64,000 bases of DNA. Source: Aquipuribacter nitratireducens. GTDB lineage: Bacteria; Actinomycetota; Actinomycetes; Actinomycetales; JBBAYJ01. Positions 16,017-25,056 of this stretch are shown in pieces. The stretch's first letter is position 1; each line of letters opens with the position of its first letter. A program made the position numbers and the translations under genes. The stretch lies in NCBI RefSeq assembly GCF_037860835.1, contig NZ_JBBEOG010000001.1:62001-126000 (forward strand), given 5' to 3'. A model generated the notes under the pieces. It did not search any database, was not told the origin of the DNA, and was given only the letters and a program-made list of their open reading frames with translations.

Positions 16017-16032
16017 TCCACGCACCGTTCGC

Positions 16033-16066
16033 ACGGCCCGCCACGACCTCGGTCGTGGCGGGCCGT
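16033..16066 (+). terminator. Perfect 16-bp hairpin after copy 4
   Basis: ACGGCCCGCCACGACC (16033-16048) is the exact complement of 16051-16066, leaving a 2-base spacer (effective 4-base loop). It starts 17 bp after the stop codon. The arm sequence is shared with the hairpin after copy 5. Confidence 0.8.
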
Positions 16067-16154
16067 CGCCCTGTGAGCACGCTCGGCGAGTGGCTGTCAT
16101 CACGGATCGGCCACGGTCCCATCACGGATCACGCACCGCTCCCCACGGTGTTCT

Positions 16155-16236
16155 CGCAGGTCATAGCCTTCGCGGTGAGCGCACGTCGAGGACGCACCGA
16201 AGCGTCCCGCGCTCCCGTGTCAAGGGGGAACCACCC
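16155..16236 (+). promoter_or_regulatory. Duplicated leader upstream of WSxGWD copy 5
   Basis: This is the second copy of the leader described at 14865-14948. It carries CGCAGGTCATAGC at 16155-16167 and the identical 28-bp block at 16202-16229. AAGGGGG lies 8 bp before the ATG. Two direct copies of ATCACGGATC occur just upstream, around 16098-16131. Confidence 0.55.
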
Positions 16237-17301
16237 ATGAGCTCTGCCCGTCGTCTGCTGCCCGCGGTCGCCACCGCGGCCTGTGCAGCAGTCGTCACCG
16301 CCGGCCTCGCCGGCCCGGCCACCGCCAGCCACACCACCGGCTACTACGACTACACGTCCGAGGTCGTCGTCTATGACGCCGACTCGGGCCGGCAGGTCAC
16401 GATCGACCTGACGAGCGACGCCAGCACCAGCACGCTCGCCGACAGGCGCTGGTCGACGGGGTGGGACCACGTCGTCGCGCTCGACCACGGCACGGCGACC
16501 GGCCGGGCAACTCTGCTCTACAACAGCACGTCGGGCCGGTACGCGGTCGTCAACCACCTCCCCGACGGGCGCACCGGCACCCTGGCCCAGGGGCAGTGGT
16601 CGAGGGGCTGGGACGAGATCATCGCTGTCTTCGCCAATCGGTACACCGTCGGAACGGACGAGGTGCTCCTGCTCGACTCCGAGACGGGTCGCGTCGTTGC
16701 CCTGGACACCAGCAGGCTGTGGGACGGACGCGGGTTCCGGACCCTGTCCGACGACGTGGCTGCGCCTAGGGGGACGGACGTCCTCCGGGGTCAGGTCGGC
16801 AGCTCCGACACGTCCCTGGCGACAGCGGGGCTCCTCTACTACGACTCGGTGAACGGCTGGTACCACAGCTCCCACACCGATGATCGACGCTTCCCGGTCG
16901 ATGGCACCATCGACGTGCGTGAACGCTCCGCGTTCGTCAGCAACCGGAAGTGGTCGGCGGGTTGGACGTACATCGAAACAGTGGAGTCCGACGGCAGCTA
17001 CGGCCCGGAGACCCTCTTCTACAACCCCGCCACCGGCCGGGCGGTGGTACGCGACAGGTCGGGCATCGGCATCGGGTCCCAGCAGCCCAAGGAGGCGAAC
17101 TGGGGCTCGGGCTGGAAGGTGACCGTCGTCGAGATCGACAACTTCACCGACACCGAAGTCATCCTCTACAACCCCGACACAGGCCGGACGCTCATCGCGG
17201 AGATCGAGCCCGACGCCACCCTCCGGGTCCTCTCCGAGCGCACCTGGTCGACCGGCTGGGACGCCATCACCGCCATCGACACGGAGTTCGCCTGGTCCTG
17301 A
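16237..17301 (+). CDS. Secreted WSxGWD protein, copy 5
   Basis: The function is unknown. This is a 354-residue paralogue of the preceding gene, with a signal peptide (about 1-31, ending PATAS) and six repeats. The first two repeats resemble copy 4 most (SEVVVYDADSGRQVTIDL, QGQWSRGWDEII), while units 3 to 5 have diverged strongly (NRKWSAGWTYIETV, EANWGSGWKVTVVEI). I chose ATG 16237 because the AAGGGGG of the conserved leader precedes it. The open frame extends upstream only by chance. Gene plus leader plus terminator look like one duplicated transcription unit. Confidence 0.8.
   Translation: MSSARRLLPAVATAACAAVVTAGLAGPATASHTTGYYDYTSEVVVYDADSGRQVTIDLTSDASTSTLADRRWSTGWDHVVALDHGTATGRATLLYNSTSGRYAVVNHLPDGRTGTLAQGQWSRGWDEIIAVFANRYTVGTDEVLLLDSETGRVVALDTSRLWDGRGFRTLSDDVAAPRGTDVLRGQVGSSDTSLATAGLLYYDSVNGWYHSSHTDDRRFPVDGTIDVRERSAFVSNRKWSAGWTYIETVESDGSYGPETLFYNPATGRAVVRDRSGIGIGSQQPKEANWGSGWKVTVVEIDNFTDTEVILYNPDTGRTLIAEIEPDATLRVLSERTWSTGWDAITAIDTEFAWS
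16357..17298 (+). repeat. Six degenerate WSxGWD units of copy 5
   Basis: Units begin at SEVVVYDADSG, TLLYNSTSG, EVLLLDSETG, LLYYDSVNG, ETLFYNPATG and EVILYNPDTG. Spacing varies from about 48 to 58 residues. Confidence 0.7.
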
Positions 17302-17317
17302 CCGACGACGCCCGCCG

Positions 17318-17350
17318 GACGGCCCGCCACGCCCGCCGTGGCGGGCCGTC
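17318..17350 (+). terminator. Perfect 14-bp hairpin after copy 5
   Basis: GACGGCCCGCCACG (17318-17331) pairs exactly with CGTGGCGGGCCGTC (17337-17350) around a 5-nt loop. The convergent VWA gene ends at 17378, so it may serve both strands. Confidence 0.8.
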
Positions 17351-17377
17351 GCCGTCCCGGTGACCGGCGGACGTGCC

Positions 17378-19435
17378 TCAGCGCCGCCCGCGCGCCCGCA
17401 CGTAGCTCGCGACGACCGCCCCGCCGAGCCGGTCCGGGTCCGCGGACAGCACCCGACCCCCGTTGCGCCGCGCGATGGCGTCGACGAACCGGACGAGCCC
17501 CGGGTCGTCGCCGAGCATCACCGTGTCGATCGGCACCCGCATGCGCGTGAGCGCGTCGACCTCCCGCACGGTCGCCTCCACCGTCTCCGGCAGCGGCGGC
17601 CAGCTGAACACCGCCTCGCTCTGCACCCCGCCGGTGCCGTCGGCCCACGTCTCGAGGTGCGCCGTCGGCTCCCCGTCGGTGACGACGAGGACGACGGGCG
17701 TCGCGTCCGGGTGCCGGCCGACGTGCCGTCGGGCGAGCGACAGCGCGTGCGCGAGGTTGGTGCCCTGCACGTACGCGGGTTCGACGTGGGCGAGCTCGGT
17801 CGTCGTCATCTCACGGGCGTAGCGGTCGAAGCCGATGACCTGCAGGGCGTCGCGCGCGAAGCGGGTCTCGACGAGGTGACCGAGCGCGAGGGCGGTCCGC
17901 TTCATCGGCGCCCACCGGCCCTCGCTCACCATGGAGAACGACAGGTCGACGCACAGCGCGACGGCCGCGCGGGTGCGGTCCTCGGTCTCGACGACCGCCA
18001 TGTCGACGGGCGCGAGCCGGACGGCGCCGCCGCGGGCGACGCCGTCGCGAGCGACGTCCTCACCCGGTGCCTCCGACGCCGTCCGCAGGACGGCGTTCGT
18101 CACGGTCCGGACGACGTCGAGGGGCTGCTCGTCGCCGAAGCGCCACTCCCGCCACGCCCCCGTCGGCTCCCCGGCGCTGCCGGCGCGGGTGTCCTCGTGC
18201 TCCCCGGCCGCCCCGCCCGTCAACCGGTCCGCGACCGCGCGCAGTGCGCTCTGCCCGAGCCGGCGCATCGCCTTCGGCGACAGCCGCGCCTCGTGCGCGG
18301 GACCGGTCAGCCAGCCCTGGTCGCGCAGCGCCCGTTCGAGCTCGCGGAGCGCCTGCACGTCCTCCGCCGCCGTGCGCCCCAGGGCGCGCTCGACCTGGTC
18401 GACGTCGACGTCGTCGAGGGTCGCACCGGGGTGGCGCTGGCCCAGGGAGTCGAGGAGGTCGTCGAGGTCGGCGATCTCCGCGAGCGCGCCCGCCGCCTCG
18501 CCGTACCCGGACTCCCCCTGCCCGCGCAGCGGAGTGCGCGGCCCGGCGAGGTCCGGGCGCAGCTCGGCGAGCCGGTTCCCGAGCGAGGCCATCGCCTCGG
18601 CGAGACCCGGGTCGCGACCGAGCGCCTGCTCCATGAGGGAGGACAGCTCGGCCCGCTGCTGCGGCGACAGCTGGTCGAGCAGCGCCTGCGACGCCGCGGC
18701 CCGGCGGGCGAGCTCGTCGACGAGCTCCTCGGTGTTCCGCGGGTTCCCGGGCACGAGGTCGCCGTGCTCGGCCATGAAGCGCTCGAACTGCTCGGTCGTG
18801 TCCTCCCCTCGCGCATGGGCGGCCAGCAGGTCGTCGAGGTCGCGGAGCATCGCCCGCAGCGCCTCCTGCGCCGCGGCGTCCCCACCGCCCTCCGCCATCT
18901 GCCGCAGCGCCTGCGACATGCCGCGGAACTGGTGGTCGAGGACCTCCTCGCGCAGCTCGTCGAGCACCTGCCGGTACAGCTGCTCGGCCTCCGCCGACGC
19001 CCACTCGTAGTCGGACAGCTCGGCGACGGCCCGGGAGGTGGACCGGGGGAGGGAGTCGAGCCGCGCCTCGGCGAAGCGGGCGTCGTCGTCGTCCCGTGCC
19101 TGGAGCTCGGCGCGCTCGGCGGCGAGCGCCTGGTCGAGGCGCGCCTGGGCGCGGGTGAGCGCCCCCTCCGCGTTGCTGCGCCGCGCGAGCTCCGCCCGCC
19201 GACGCGCGGCCTCTGCCCTCAGCCGGTCGAGGCCGGCCCGCTGCTCGCGGCCGTCGCGGAACCCGTCGCGCAGGAGGCTGCGCAGCGCCTCCGCGGCGCC
19301 CTCGCCCTGCATGATCCGCTCGCCGAGCTCGTCGACGGCCGCCCGCACGTCGACTGGGGGCGCGAGCGGGTCCGCCCCGCCGCGCCACGCGCCGTAGCGG
19401 TACCCGCGCCCGGGTCGTGGGTCACGCGCCGGCAC
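17378..19435 (-). CDS. VWA-domain protein partnered with a MoxR-type ATPase
   Basis: This 685-residue cytoplasmic protein probably acts with the adjacent AAA+ ATPase as a chaperone-like metal-insertion or complex-remodelling pair. A charged helical N-terminal 430 residues, rich in DDLLD, ERALR and QALRQM stretches, precedes a C-terminal von Willebrand A domain. The domain has the MIDAS motif CVDLSFSM (DxSxS), GTNLAHAL and VTDGEPTAH. The start is taken as GTG 19435, which lies 6 bp after the stop of the ATPase gene. A much longer open frame upstream is a shadow of the ATPase gene. The MoxR-VWA pairing is common in actinomycetes, but the client protein is unknown. Confidence 0.85.
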   Translation of the reverse strand: MPARDPRPGRGYRYGAWRGGADPLAPPVDVRAAVDELGERIMQGEGAAEALRSLLRDGFRDGREQRAGLDRLRAEAARRRAELARRSNAEGALTRAQARLDQALAAERAELQARDDDDARFAEARLDSLPRSTSRAVAELSDYEWASAEAEQLYRQVLDELREEVLDHQFRGMSQALRQMAEGGGDAAAQEALRAMLRDLDDLLAAHARGEDTTEQFERFMAEHGDLVPGNPRNTEELVDELARRAAASQALLDQLSPQQRAELSSLMEQALGRDPGLAEAMASLGNRLAELRPDLAGPRTPLRGQGESGYGEAAGALAEIADLDDLLDSLGQRHPGATLDDVDVDQVERALGRTAAEDVQALRELERALRDQGWLTGPAHEARLSPKAMRRLGQSALRAVADRLTGGAAGEHEDTRAGSAGEPTGAWREWRFGDEQPLDVVRTVTNAVLRTASEAPGEDVARDGVARGGAVRLAPVDMAVVETEDRTRAAVALCVDLSFSMVSEGRWAPMKRTALALGHLVETRFARDALQVIGFDRYAREMTTTELAHVEPAYVQGTNLAHALSLARRHVGRHPDATPVVLVVTDGEPTAHLETWADGTGGVQSEAVFSWPPLPETVEATVREVDALTRMRVPIDTVMLGDDPGLVRFVDAIARRNGGRVLSADPDRLGGAVVASYVRARGRR

Positions 19436-19440
19436 GGGGC

Positions 19441-20919
19441 TCAACCGTCCTCGCCGACGGCACGCGGCCGCTGCCGGGCGCTGAAGCGGGCCCGGCCCTC
19501 GCCGACCGGGTCCTTCGCGAGCCGTCGCGTGAGGTGGAGTCCCTCGAGGACGAACTCGACGACCGAGGCGAGCTCCGCGGGTTGCGGCGCGTCCTCCACG
19601 CCGAGCCGCGAGCACAGCGCGCCGAGCCCCGGCACGGCACCGAGCCGGGCGAGGAGGTCGTCGACCCGCACGTCGTCGCCGACCTCGACCGGTTCGCCGT
19701 CGGCCACCCGGTCGAGCACACCGCCGAGGTCGGCCCCGGCGAGGCGGTCGCGGAACGTCTCGGCGGTCGCGACCTTGAGCAGGTGGGCGAGGACCTCGAC
19801 CTCGCGGCCCTCCTCGCCGGCCTCGAACTCCACCTTGCCCCGCAGGGTGGCGACGGCGGCCTCGAGGTCGCCAGCCCGCGCGACGACGGCACCGTCCTCC
19901 CCGAGGACGGCGGCGCGACGGTCCGCGGCGGCCGCGACGGTCTCGACGGCGGCGACGGCGAAGCGGGCCGACACGCCCGAGCGGGAGTCGACGCTGGGGG
20001 AGTCGCGGACCAGGCGGGTCCAGCGGGCGACGACCTCGACGAGGTGGACGGGGACCCGCGCGACGTCGGCGTGCCCGACAGCGGCCTCCTGGGTGACGAG
20101 GTCGACCTCCGCCTGGACGTCGACGGGGTAGTGCGTACGGACCTCCGCGCCGAAGCGGTCCTTGAGCGGCGTGATGATGCGCCCGCGGTTCGTGTAGTCC
20201 TCGGGGTTGGCGCTCGCGACGAGGAGCACGTCGAGCGGCAGACGCAGGGCGTAGCCGCGCACCTGGAGGTCCCGCTCCTCCAGCACGTTGAGCAGGCCGA
20301 CCTGGATGCGCTCGGCGAGGTCCGGCAGCTCGTTGACGGCGAACACGCCCCGGTTCGTGCGCGGCAGCAGGCCGAAGTGGATGGTGTCGGGGTCCCCGAG
20401 CGAGCGGCCCTCCGCGACCCGGACGGGGTCGACGTCGCCGATGAGGTCGCCGATGCTCGTGTCCGGGGTCGCGAGCTTCTCCCCGTAGCGCTCGCTGCGG
20501 TGCCGCCACCCGACGGGCAGCTCGTCGCCGAGCTGCTCCGCGAGCGCCCGCGTCGCGGGCAGGACCGGCTGGAACGGGTCCTCCCACAGCGGCGAGCCGG
20601 CGACGTGCGGGCTCCACTCGTCGAGCAGACCGGCGAGGGAGCGCAGGAGGCGGGTCTTGCCCTGCCCGCGCTCGCCGAGCATGACGACGTCGTGACCCGC
20701 GAGCAGCGCCCGCTCGAGCTCGGGGAGGACCGTGTCGTCGAAGCCGACGATGCCCGGCCAGCGGTCACCGGCCGACGCGCCGGATCGCATGAGGCGCAGC
20801 AGGTTCGCCCGGACCTCGTCCCGGACGCCGCGGGACGTCCACCCGGACTCCCGCAGCTCCCCGACGGTGCGGGGCGAACCGGGGGGCGGGGCCGGGGGCA
20901 GCAGCGACGGAGCCGTCAT
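19441..20919 (-). CDS. MoxR/magnesium-chelatase-type AAA+ ATPase
   Basis: This 492-residue AAA+ protein has a Walker A loop GERGQGKTRLL (about residues 82-92). A FAVNELPDL Walker B-like element sits in the ChlI-type arrangement with GVFAVNELPDLAERIQ. A sensor 1 region LLVASANPEDYTNRGRI and the remodelling motif TPLKDRFGAEVRTHYP follow. A helical C-terminus follows. It belongs to the magnesium chelatase subunit I/MoxR group, which powers conformational changes in partner proteins. The VWA gene starts 6 bp downstream and is almost certainly the partner. It diverges from the AI-2E transporter gene 54 bp away. Confidence 0.88.
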   Translation of the reverse strand: MTAPSLLPPAPPPGSPRTVGELRESGWTSRGVRDEVRANLLRLMRSGASAGDRWPGIVGFDDTVLPELERALLAGHDVVMLGERGQGKTRLLRSLAGLLDEWSPHVAGSPLWEDPFQPVLPATRALAEQLGDELPVGWRHRSERYGEKLATPDTSIGDLIGDVDPVRVAEGRSLGDPDTIHFGLLPRTNRGVFAVNELPDLAERIQVGLLNVLEERDLQVRGYALRLPLDVLLVASANPEDYTNRGRIITPLKDRFGAEVRTHYPVDVQAEVDLVTQEAAVGHADVARVPVHLVEVVARWTRLVRDSPSVDSRSGVSARFAVAAVETVAAAADRRAAVLGEDGAVVARAGDLEAAVATLRGKVEFEAGEEGREVEVLAHLLKVATAETFRDRLAGADLGGVLDRVADGEPVEVGDDVRVDDLLARLGAVPGLGALCSRLGVEDAPQPAELASVVEFVLEGLHLTRRLAKDPVGEGRARFSARQRPRAVGEDG

Positions 20920-20973
20920 GGCCTCACGGTAGGCATGCCGCGCACGACGGCGCGCGGGGTGGAGGATGTCGCC

Positions 20974-22185
20974 ATGGTCACCGGCCCCGAGCGCGACCCG
21001 CGTCGACGCGTCGAGGTGCCGTGGGCGCTGGAGCTCGCGACCGCATGGGGGTGGCGTCTCCTCGTCGTCGGGGCCGCGATCTACGTGTTCTCCTTCGTCG
21101 TCCTCGGTCGGATCGACGTCGTCGCGGTGCCGCTGCTGCTCGCCGTGCTGGTGGCCGCCCTGCTGTTCCCCTTCTACAAGGGGCTCGTGCGGGCCCGAGT
21201 GCCCCGCTACCCCGCGGCGGGCATCGCCGTCGCCGTGTTCGGCACGCTCCTCGTGCTCGTCGTGGCGCTCGTCTCCCAGCAGATCGCGACCCAGATCGGG
21301 GACTTCGGCACCTCGGCGTCCGAGGGCCTCGACCAGGCCATCACGTGGGTCGCCGAGCTCATCGGGGTGCCGCTGTTCGTCGTCCGCCAGACCATCAGCG
21401 ACGCGGTGTCCGCGCTCGGCGAGCAGTCGGTGGGGATCGCGACCGGTGCCGTCGTCGCCACGGGCGGCGCGATCAGCGTCCTCACGGGGACCCTGCTCAC
21501 GCTGTTCGCGGTGTTCTTCTACCTCGCCGACGGGCCCCGGATCTGGGCGTTCGTCGTGTCGCTCCTGCCGCGGCAGGGCCGCGCCCGCGCCGACGTCGCC
21601 GGCCGCCGCTCGTGGCAGACGCTCGCCGGCTACGTGCGGGCCGTCCCCGTCGTCGCCGCCGTCGACGCCATCGGGATCGGGGCCGGGGCCGCGCTGCTCG
21701 GGGTGCCGTTCGCCATCCCCATCGCCGTGTTCACCTTCATCGGGGCGTTCGTCCCGCTCGTCGGCGCGATCGTGACCGGGACCCTCGCCGTCCTCGTCGC
21801 CCTCGTCACCCAGGGCCTCGTGACGGCGCTCATCCTCCTCGCGGTGGTCATCGGGGTGCAGCAGCTGGAGTCGTACGTGCTCCAGCCGCTCCTGCTGGGG
21901 CGGGCCGTCGAGCTGTACCCGCTCGCCGTCGTCACCGCGATCACGACCGGCATCGTGCTCGCCGGCATCGTCGGCGGCGTCCTGGCCGTGCCGCTCCTCG
22001 CGATGAGCGTGACGTTCATCAAGTCGTTGGCGGCACCGCAGGCCGTGGACGCGATCGAGGTGGAGCCGGACGACGTCGCGCCCCCGCCGCCCGGGCGACC
22101 GCCGAGCGCGGCCGAGCCCGTAGCCTCACCCGGCGCACCCCCACGCCGACGCGACGACGTCGTCGCGGCACCACCGGAGGCCTGA
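20974..22185 (+). CDS. AI-2E/YdiK-type membrane transporter
   Basis: This 403-residue integral membrane protein belongs to the AI-2E transporter (UPF0118) family. About seven to eight hydrophobic segments are visible. The layout is typical: two at the N-terminus, a periplasmic-like loop SQQIATQIGDFG to VGIATG, then a C-terminal set including PFAIPIAVFTFIGAFVPLVGAI (given here as FIGAFVPLVGAI). A conserved QQLESYVLQPLLLGRAVEL stretch follows. Members export small molecules or act as Na+/H+ antiporters, and the substrate is not predictable. ATG 20974 follows GGAGG at 20961. The Pro-rich tail is cytoplasmic. ilvA starts 3 bp downstream, so the two may be one transcript. Confidence 0.88.
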   Translation: MVTGPERDPRRRVEVPWALELATAWGWRLLVVGAAIYVFSFVVLGRIDVVAVPLLLAVLVAALLFPFYKGLVRARVPRYPAAGIAVAVFGTLLVLVVALVSQQIATQIGDFGTSASEGLDQAITWVAELIGVPLFVVRQTISDAVSALGEQSVGIATGAVVATGGAISVLTGTLLTLFAVFFYLADGPRIWAFVVSLLPRQGRARADVAGRRSWQTLAGYVRAVPVVAAVDAIGIGAGAALLGVPFAIPIAVFTFIGAFVPLVGAIVTGTLAVLVALVTQGLVTALILLAVVIGVQQLESYVLQPLLLGRAVELYPLAVVTAITTGIVLAGIVGGVLAVPLLAMSVTFIKSLAAPQAVDAIEVEPDDVAPPPPGRPPSAAEPVASPGAPPRRRDDVVAAPPEA

Positions 22186-22188
22186 GCC

Positions 22189-23436
22189 ATGACCACGCCC
22201 GCGACCACCCCGACCGTCCCCGCCGTCCCGGACGCCGCCGACCGCGCCGCCGCGCGCGCCCGGCTCACCGACGTCGTCCGCCGGACGCCCGTGGTCCGCA
22301 ACCGGGCGCTGTCCGACCTCGTCGGCGGCGACGTGTGGCTCAAGTGCGAGAACCTCCAGCGCGCCGGGTCGTTCAAGATCCGCGGGGCGTACACCCGCAT
22401 CAGCCGCCTGTCGGAGGCCGAGCGCGCCCGGGGTGTCGTCGCGGCCAGCGCCGGCAACCACGCGCAGGGCGTCGCCCTCGCCGCGTCCCTGCTCGGCACC
22501 CGCGCGACGGTGTTCATGCCGGTCGGGGCGGCCCTGCCCAAGGTCGCCGCCACCAAGGCGTACGGCGCGACGGTGGAGCACGTCGGCCGCAGCGTCGACG
22601 AGGCCCTCGTCGCCGCGCGCGAGATGGCGGAGCGCACCGGCGCGGTGCTCGTCCACCCCTTCGACCACGTCGACGTCGTCGCCGGGCAGGCCTCCCTGGG
22701 CGCGGAGGTGCTCGAGCAGGTGCCCGACGCCCGCACCGTCCTCGTGTGCACGGGCGGTGGCGGGCTGCTCGCGGGCATCGCGCTCGAGGTCGCCGCGGCC
22801 CGCGACGCCGGGCGCGCCGTCCGGCTCGTCGGGGTGCAGGCGGCGAGTGCGGCCGCGTACCCCGCCTCGCTCGCGGCCGGGCACCCTGTCGCGCTCGAGC
22901 GCATGTCGACGATGGCGGACGGCATCGCGGTCGGTCGGCCGGGGCAGGTGCCGTTCGGGATCGTCCGCGACCACGTCGACGACATCCGGACCGTCACCGA
23001 GGAGGACCTCTCCCGGGCGCTCGTGCTCCTGCTCGAGCGGGCCAAGCTCGTCGTCGAGCCCGCGGGCGCCGCGGCCGTCGCGGCCGTCATGGCCGACCCG
23101 CGGGCCTTCGAGCCGCCCGTCGTCGCGGTCCTCTCCGGCGGCAACGTGGACCCGCTCGTCCTCCACCGCGTGCTGCGGCACGGCCTCGTCGCCGCGGGCC
23201 GCTACCTGCAGCTGCGGGTCGCGATCGCCGACCGGCCCGGCGAGCTCGGGCACCTGCTCGAGCTGGTCGGCTCGAGCGACGCGAACCTCGTCGAGGTGGA
23301 GCACCGGCGCACCGAGGCGCGCCTGCACGTCGACGAGGTCGAGGTCGCCCTGCAGCTGGAGACCCGCGGCGGCGAGCACCGCGACGCCGTCATCGCCTGC
23401 CTGCGGGAGGCCGGTTACGCGGTGCAGGTCGACTGA
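22189..23436 (+). CDS. ilvA: Threonine ammonia-lyase
   Basis: The enzyme converts L-threonine to 2-oxobutanoate and ammonia, the entry to isoleucine synthesis. The 415-residue protein has the PLP-lysine motif SFKIRGAY, the substrate loop SAGNHAQG, and the phosphate-binding glycine loop CTGGGGLLAG. A C-terminal ACT-like domain (about 330-415, LQLRVAIADRPGELGHLLEL) is present. This length and single ACT domain fit the short actinobacterial IlvA rather than the two-domain E. coli form. ATG 22189 lies 3 bp after the transporter stop. No other branched-chain gene is close. Confidence 0.92.
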   Translation: MTTPATTPTVPAVPDAADRAAARARLTDVVRRTPVVRNRALSDLVGGDVWLKCENLQRAGSFKIRGAYTRISRLSEAERARGVVAASAGNHAQGVALAASLLGTRATVFMPVGAALPKVAATKAYGATVEHVGRSVDEALVAAREMAERTGAVLVHPFDHVDVVAGQASLGAEVLEQVPDARTVLVCTGGGGLLAGIALEVAAARDAGRAVRLVGVQAASAAAYPASLAAGHPVALERMSTMADGIAVGRPGQVPFGIVRDHVDDIRTVTEEDLSRALVLLLERAKLVVEPAGAAAVAAVMADPRAFEPPVVAVLSGGNVDPLVLHRVLRHGLVAAGRYLQLRVAIADRPGELGHLLELVGSSDANLVEVEHRRTEARLHVDEVEVALQLETRGGEHRDAVIACLREAGYAVQVD

Positions 23437-23448
23437 GCGTCCCGGCGT

Positions 23449-24318
23449 CTACGACCCGCGCTCGAGCAGGTCGAGGAGGTACTGGCCGTACCCGGACTTC
23501 GTCTGCGCCTGCCCGACGCGACGCAGCGCGTCGTCGTCGAGCCAGCCGTTCCGCCACGCGACCTCCTCGGGGCAGCCGACCTTCAGGCCCTGCCGCCGCT
23601 CGACGGTCCGGACGAACTCGCCGGCGTCGAGCATCGAGTCGAACGTCCCGGTGTCGAGCCACGCCGTCCCGCGCGGCAGCACCTCGACCTCGAGGGTGCC
23701 CCGCTCGAGGTAGTGCCGGTTGACGTCGGTGATCTCCAGCTCGCCGCGGGCGGAGGGCCGCAGCCCGGCGGCGACGTCGACGACGTCGGCGGCGTAGAAG
23801 TAGAGCCCCGGGATCGCCCACCGGCTGCGCGGGTGCGTCGGCTTCTCCTCGATGGAGACGGGGCGGCCGTCGGCGCCGAGCTCGACGACGCCGTACGCCT
23901 GCGGCTCCGCGACCCAGTACGCGAACACGACACCCCCGGCCGGGTCGGCGAAGCGGCGCAGCTGGGTGCCGAGCCCGGAGCCGTGGAAGATGTTGTCGCC
24001 GAGGACGAGCGCCGCGGGCTGCCCGTCGAGGAAGGCCCGGCCGATGACGAACGCCTCCGCGAGACCGCGGGGCTCCGGCTGCACGGCGTACGACAGGGAC
24101 ACGCCGAACCGGCTGCCGTCGCCGAGGAGACGCTGGAAGCCGGGCGCGTCGTGCGGGGTCGTGATGACGAGGACGTCCCGCACGCCGGCGAGCATGAGCG
24201 TCGACAGCGGGTGGTAGACCATCGGCTTGTCGTAGACGTTGAGCAGCTGCTTCGACGTCGCGATGGTGATGGGGTGCAGCCGGGTGCCGGAGCCGCCGGC
24301 GAGGATGATGCCGCGCAC
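23449..24318 (-). CDS. rmlA: Glucose-1-phosphate thymidylyltransferase
   Basis: RmlA makes dTDP-glucose from dTTP and glucose 1-phosphate, the first step to dTDP-L-rhamnose. The 289 residues match the usual family length. Visible motifs are the nucleotide-binding [48 protein letters not shown]-like [10 protein letters not shown], and [14 protein letters not shown] 24318 gives the canonical VRGIILAGG start. It lies 70 bp downstream of rmlC on the same strand and divergent from rmlB-rmlD. Confidence 0.95.
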   Translation of the reverse strand: MRGIILAGGSGTRLHPITIATSKQLLNVYDKPMVYHPLSTLMLAGVRDVLVITTPHDAPGFQRLLGDGSRFGVSLSYAVQPEPRGLAEAFVIGRAFLDGQPAALVLGDNIFHGSGLGTQLRRFADPAGGVVFAYWVAEPQAYGVVELGADGRPVSIEEKPTHPRSRWAIPGLYFYAADVVDVAAGLRPSARGELEITDVNRHYLERGTLEVEVLPRGTAWLDTGTFDSMLDAGEFVRTVERRQGLKVGCPEEVAWRNGWLDDDALRRVGQAQTKSGYGQYLLDLLERGS

Positions 24319-24388
24319 CCGCCCGATCCTGGCCGACGTGGGCGTCTCGGCGCAGCGGTTCGTGCCCGCGCGTGCCTCGCCGACAGGG

Positions 24389-24967
24389 TCAGCGGGGCAG
24401 CAGCCCCTGCTCCTTCGCCTCGGCGAGCGTCGGGGCGGCGGCGTCCTTCTCCGACAGCACGGGCGTGAGCGGCGACCCCTGCCGGTCGGTGGTCGGCCAC
24501 CCGATGCCGAGGGCCGGGTCCAGCGGGTGGACGCCGTGCTCCGCGCCGGGCGTGTACGGCGTCGAGCACGCGTAGACGACCGTCGAGCCGGCCTCGAGGG
24601 AGCAGAAGGCGTGCCCGAGGCCCTCGCCGATGAACACGGCACGCTGCTCGCCCGGCTCCAGCAGGACGCTCTCGTGCGCGCCGAACGTCGGCGACGACGT
24701 CCGCAGGTCGACGACGACGTCGAGCACCGCCCCGGCCACGCACGTCACGTACTTCGCCTGGCCGGGCGGGACGTCGGCGAAGTGGACCCCCCGCAGCACA
24801 CCCGCCGCGGACACCGACAGGTTCGCCTGCGCGAGCGACAGCTCCCGCCCGGTCGCTGCGACGAGCGAGCGCTGCGTGAACAGCTCGAGGAACGAGCCCC
24901 TGTCGTCGCCGTGCCGGCGGGGCGTGAAGACCCACGCCCCCTCGATGCCCATCGCCGCGACGTCCAC
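24389..24967 (-). CDS. rmlC: dTDP-4-dehydrorhamnose 3,5-epimerase
   Basis: RmlC performs the third step of dTDP-L-rhamnose synthesis, inverting C3 and C5 of the 4-keto sugar. The 192-residue cupin protein shows [27 protein letters not shown] (with the catalytic His region RGVHF), [18 protein letters not shown], and a [13 protein letters not shown] stretch corresponding to the family GFAHGF motif. GTG 24967 is the first start in frame, and no strong Shine-Dalgarno site is seen. It is the first gene of the minus-strand rmlC-rmlA pair. Confidence 0.93.
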   Translation of the reverse strand: MDVAAMGIEGAWVFTPRRHGDDRGSFLELFTQRSLVAATGRELSLAQANLSVSAAGVLRGVHFADVPPGQAKYVTCVAGAVLDVVVDLRTSSPTFGAHESVLLEPGEQRAVFIGEGLGHAFCSLEAGSTVVYACSTPYTPGAEHGVHPLDPALGIGWPTTDRQGSPLTPVLSEKDAAAPTLAEAKEQGLLPR

Positions 24968-25056
24968 CGGGGCACCGTAGTGACCGGCCGGGCGCGAGGT
25001 GCGGCTTCGTCCGAAGCACCCCGGCGGGCCGGGCGCGGGCCGTAGGCTCGGCGACC

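Noticed and set aside
19436-20617. Extension of the VWA gene into the ATPase gene
   Set aside because: It is an out-of-frame shadow of the ATPase gene. The GTG at 19435 fits the usual gene spacing.
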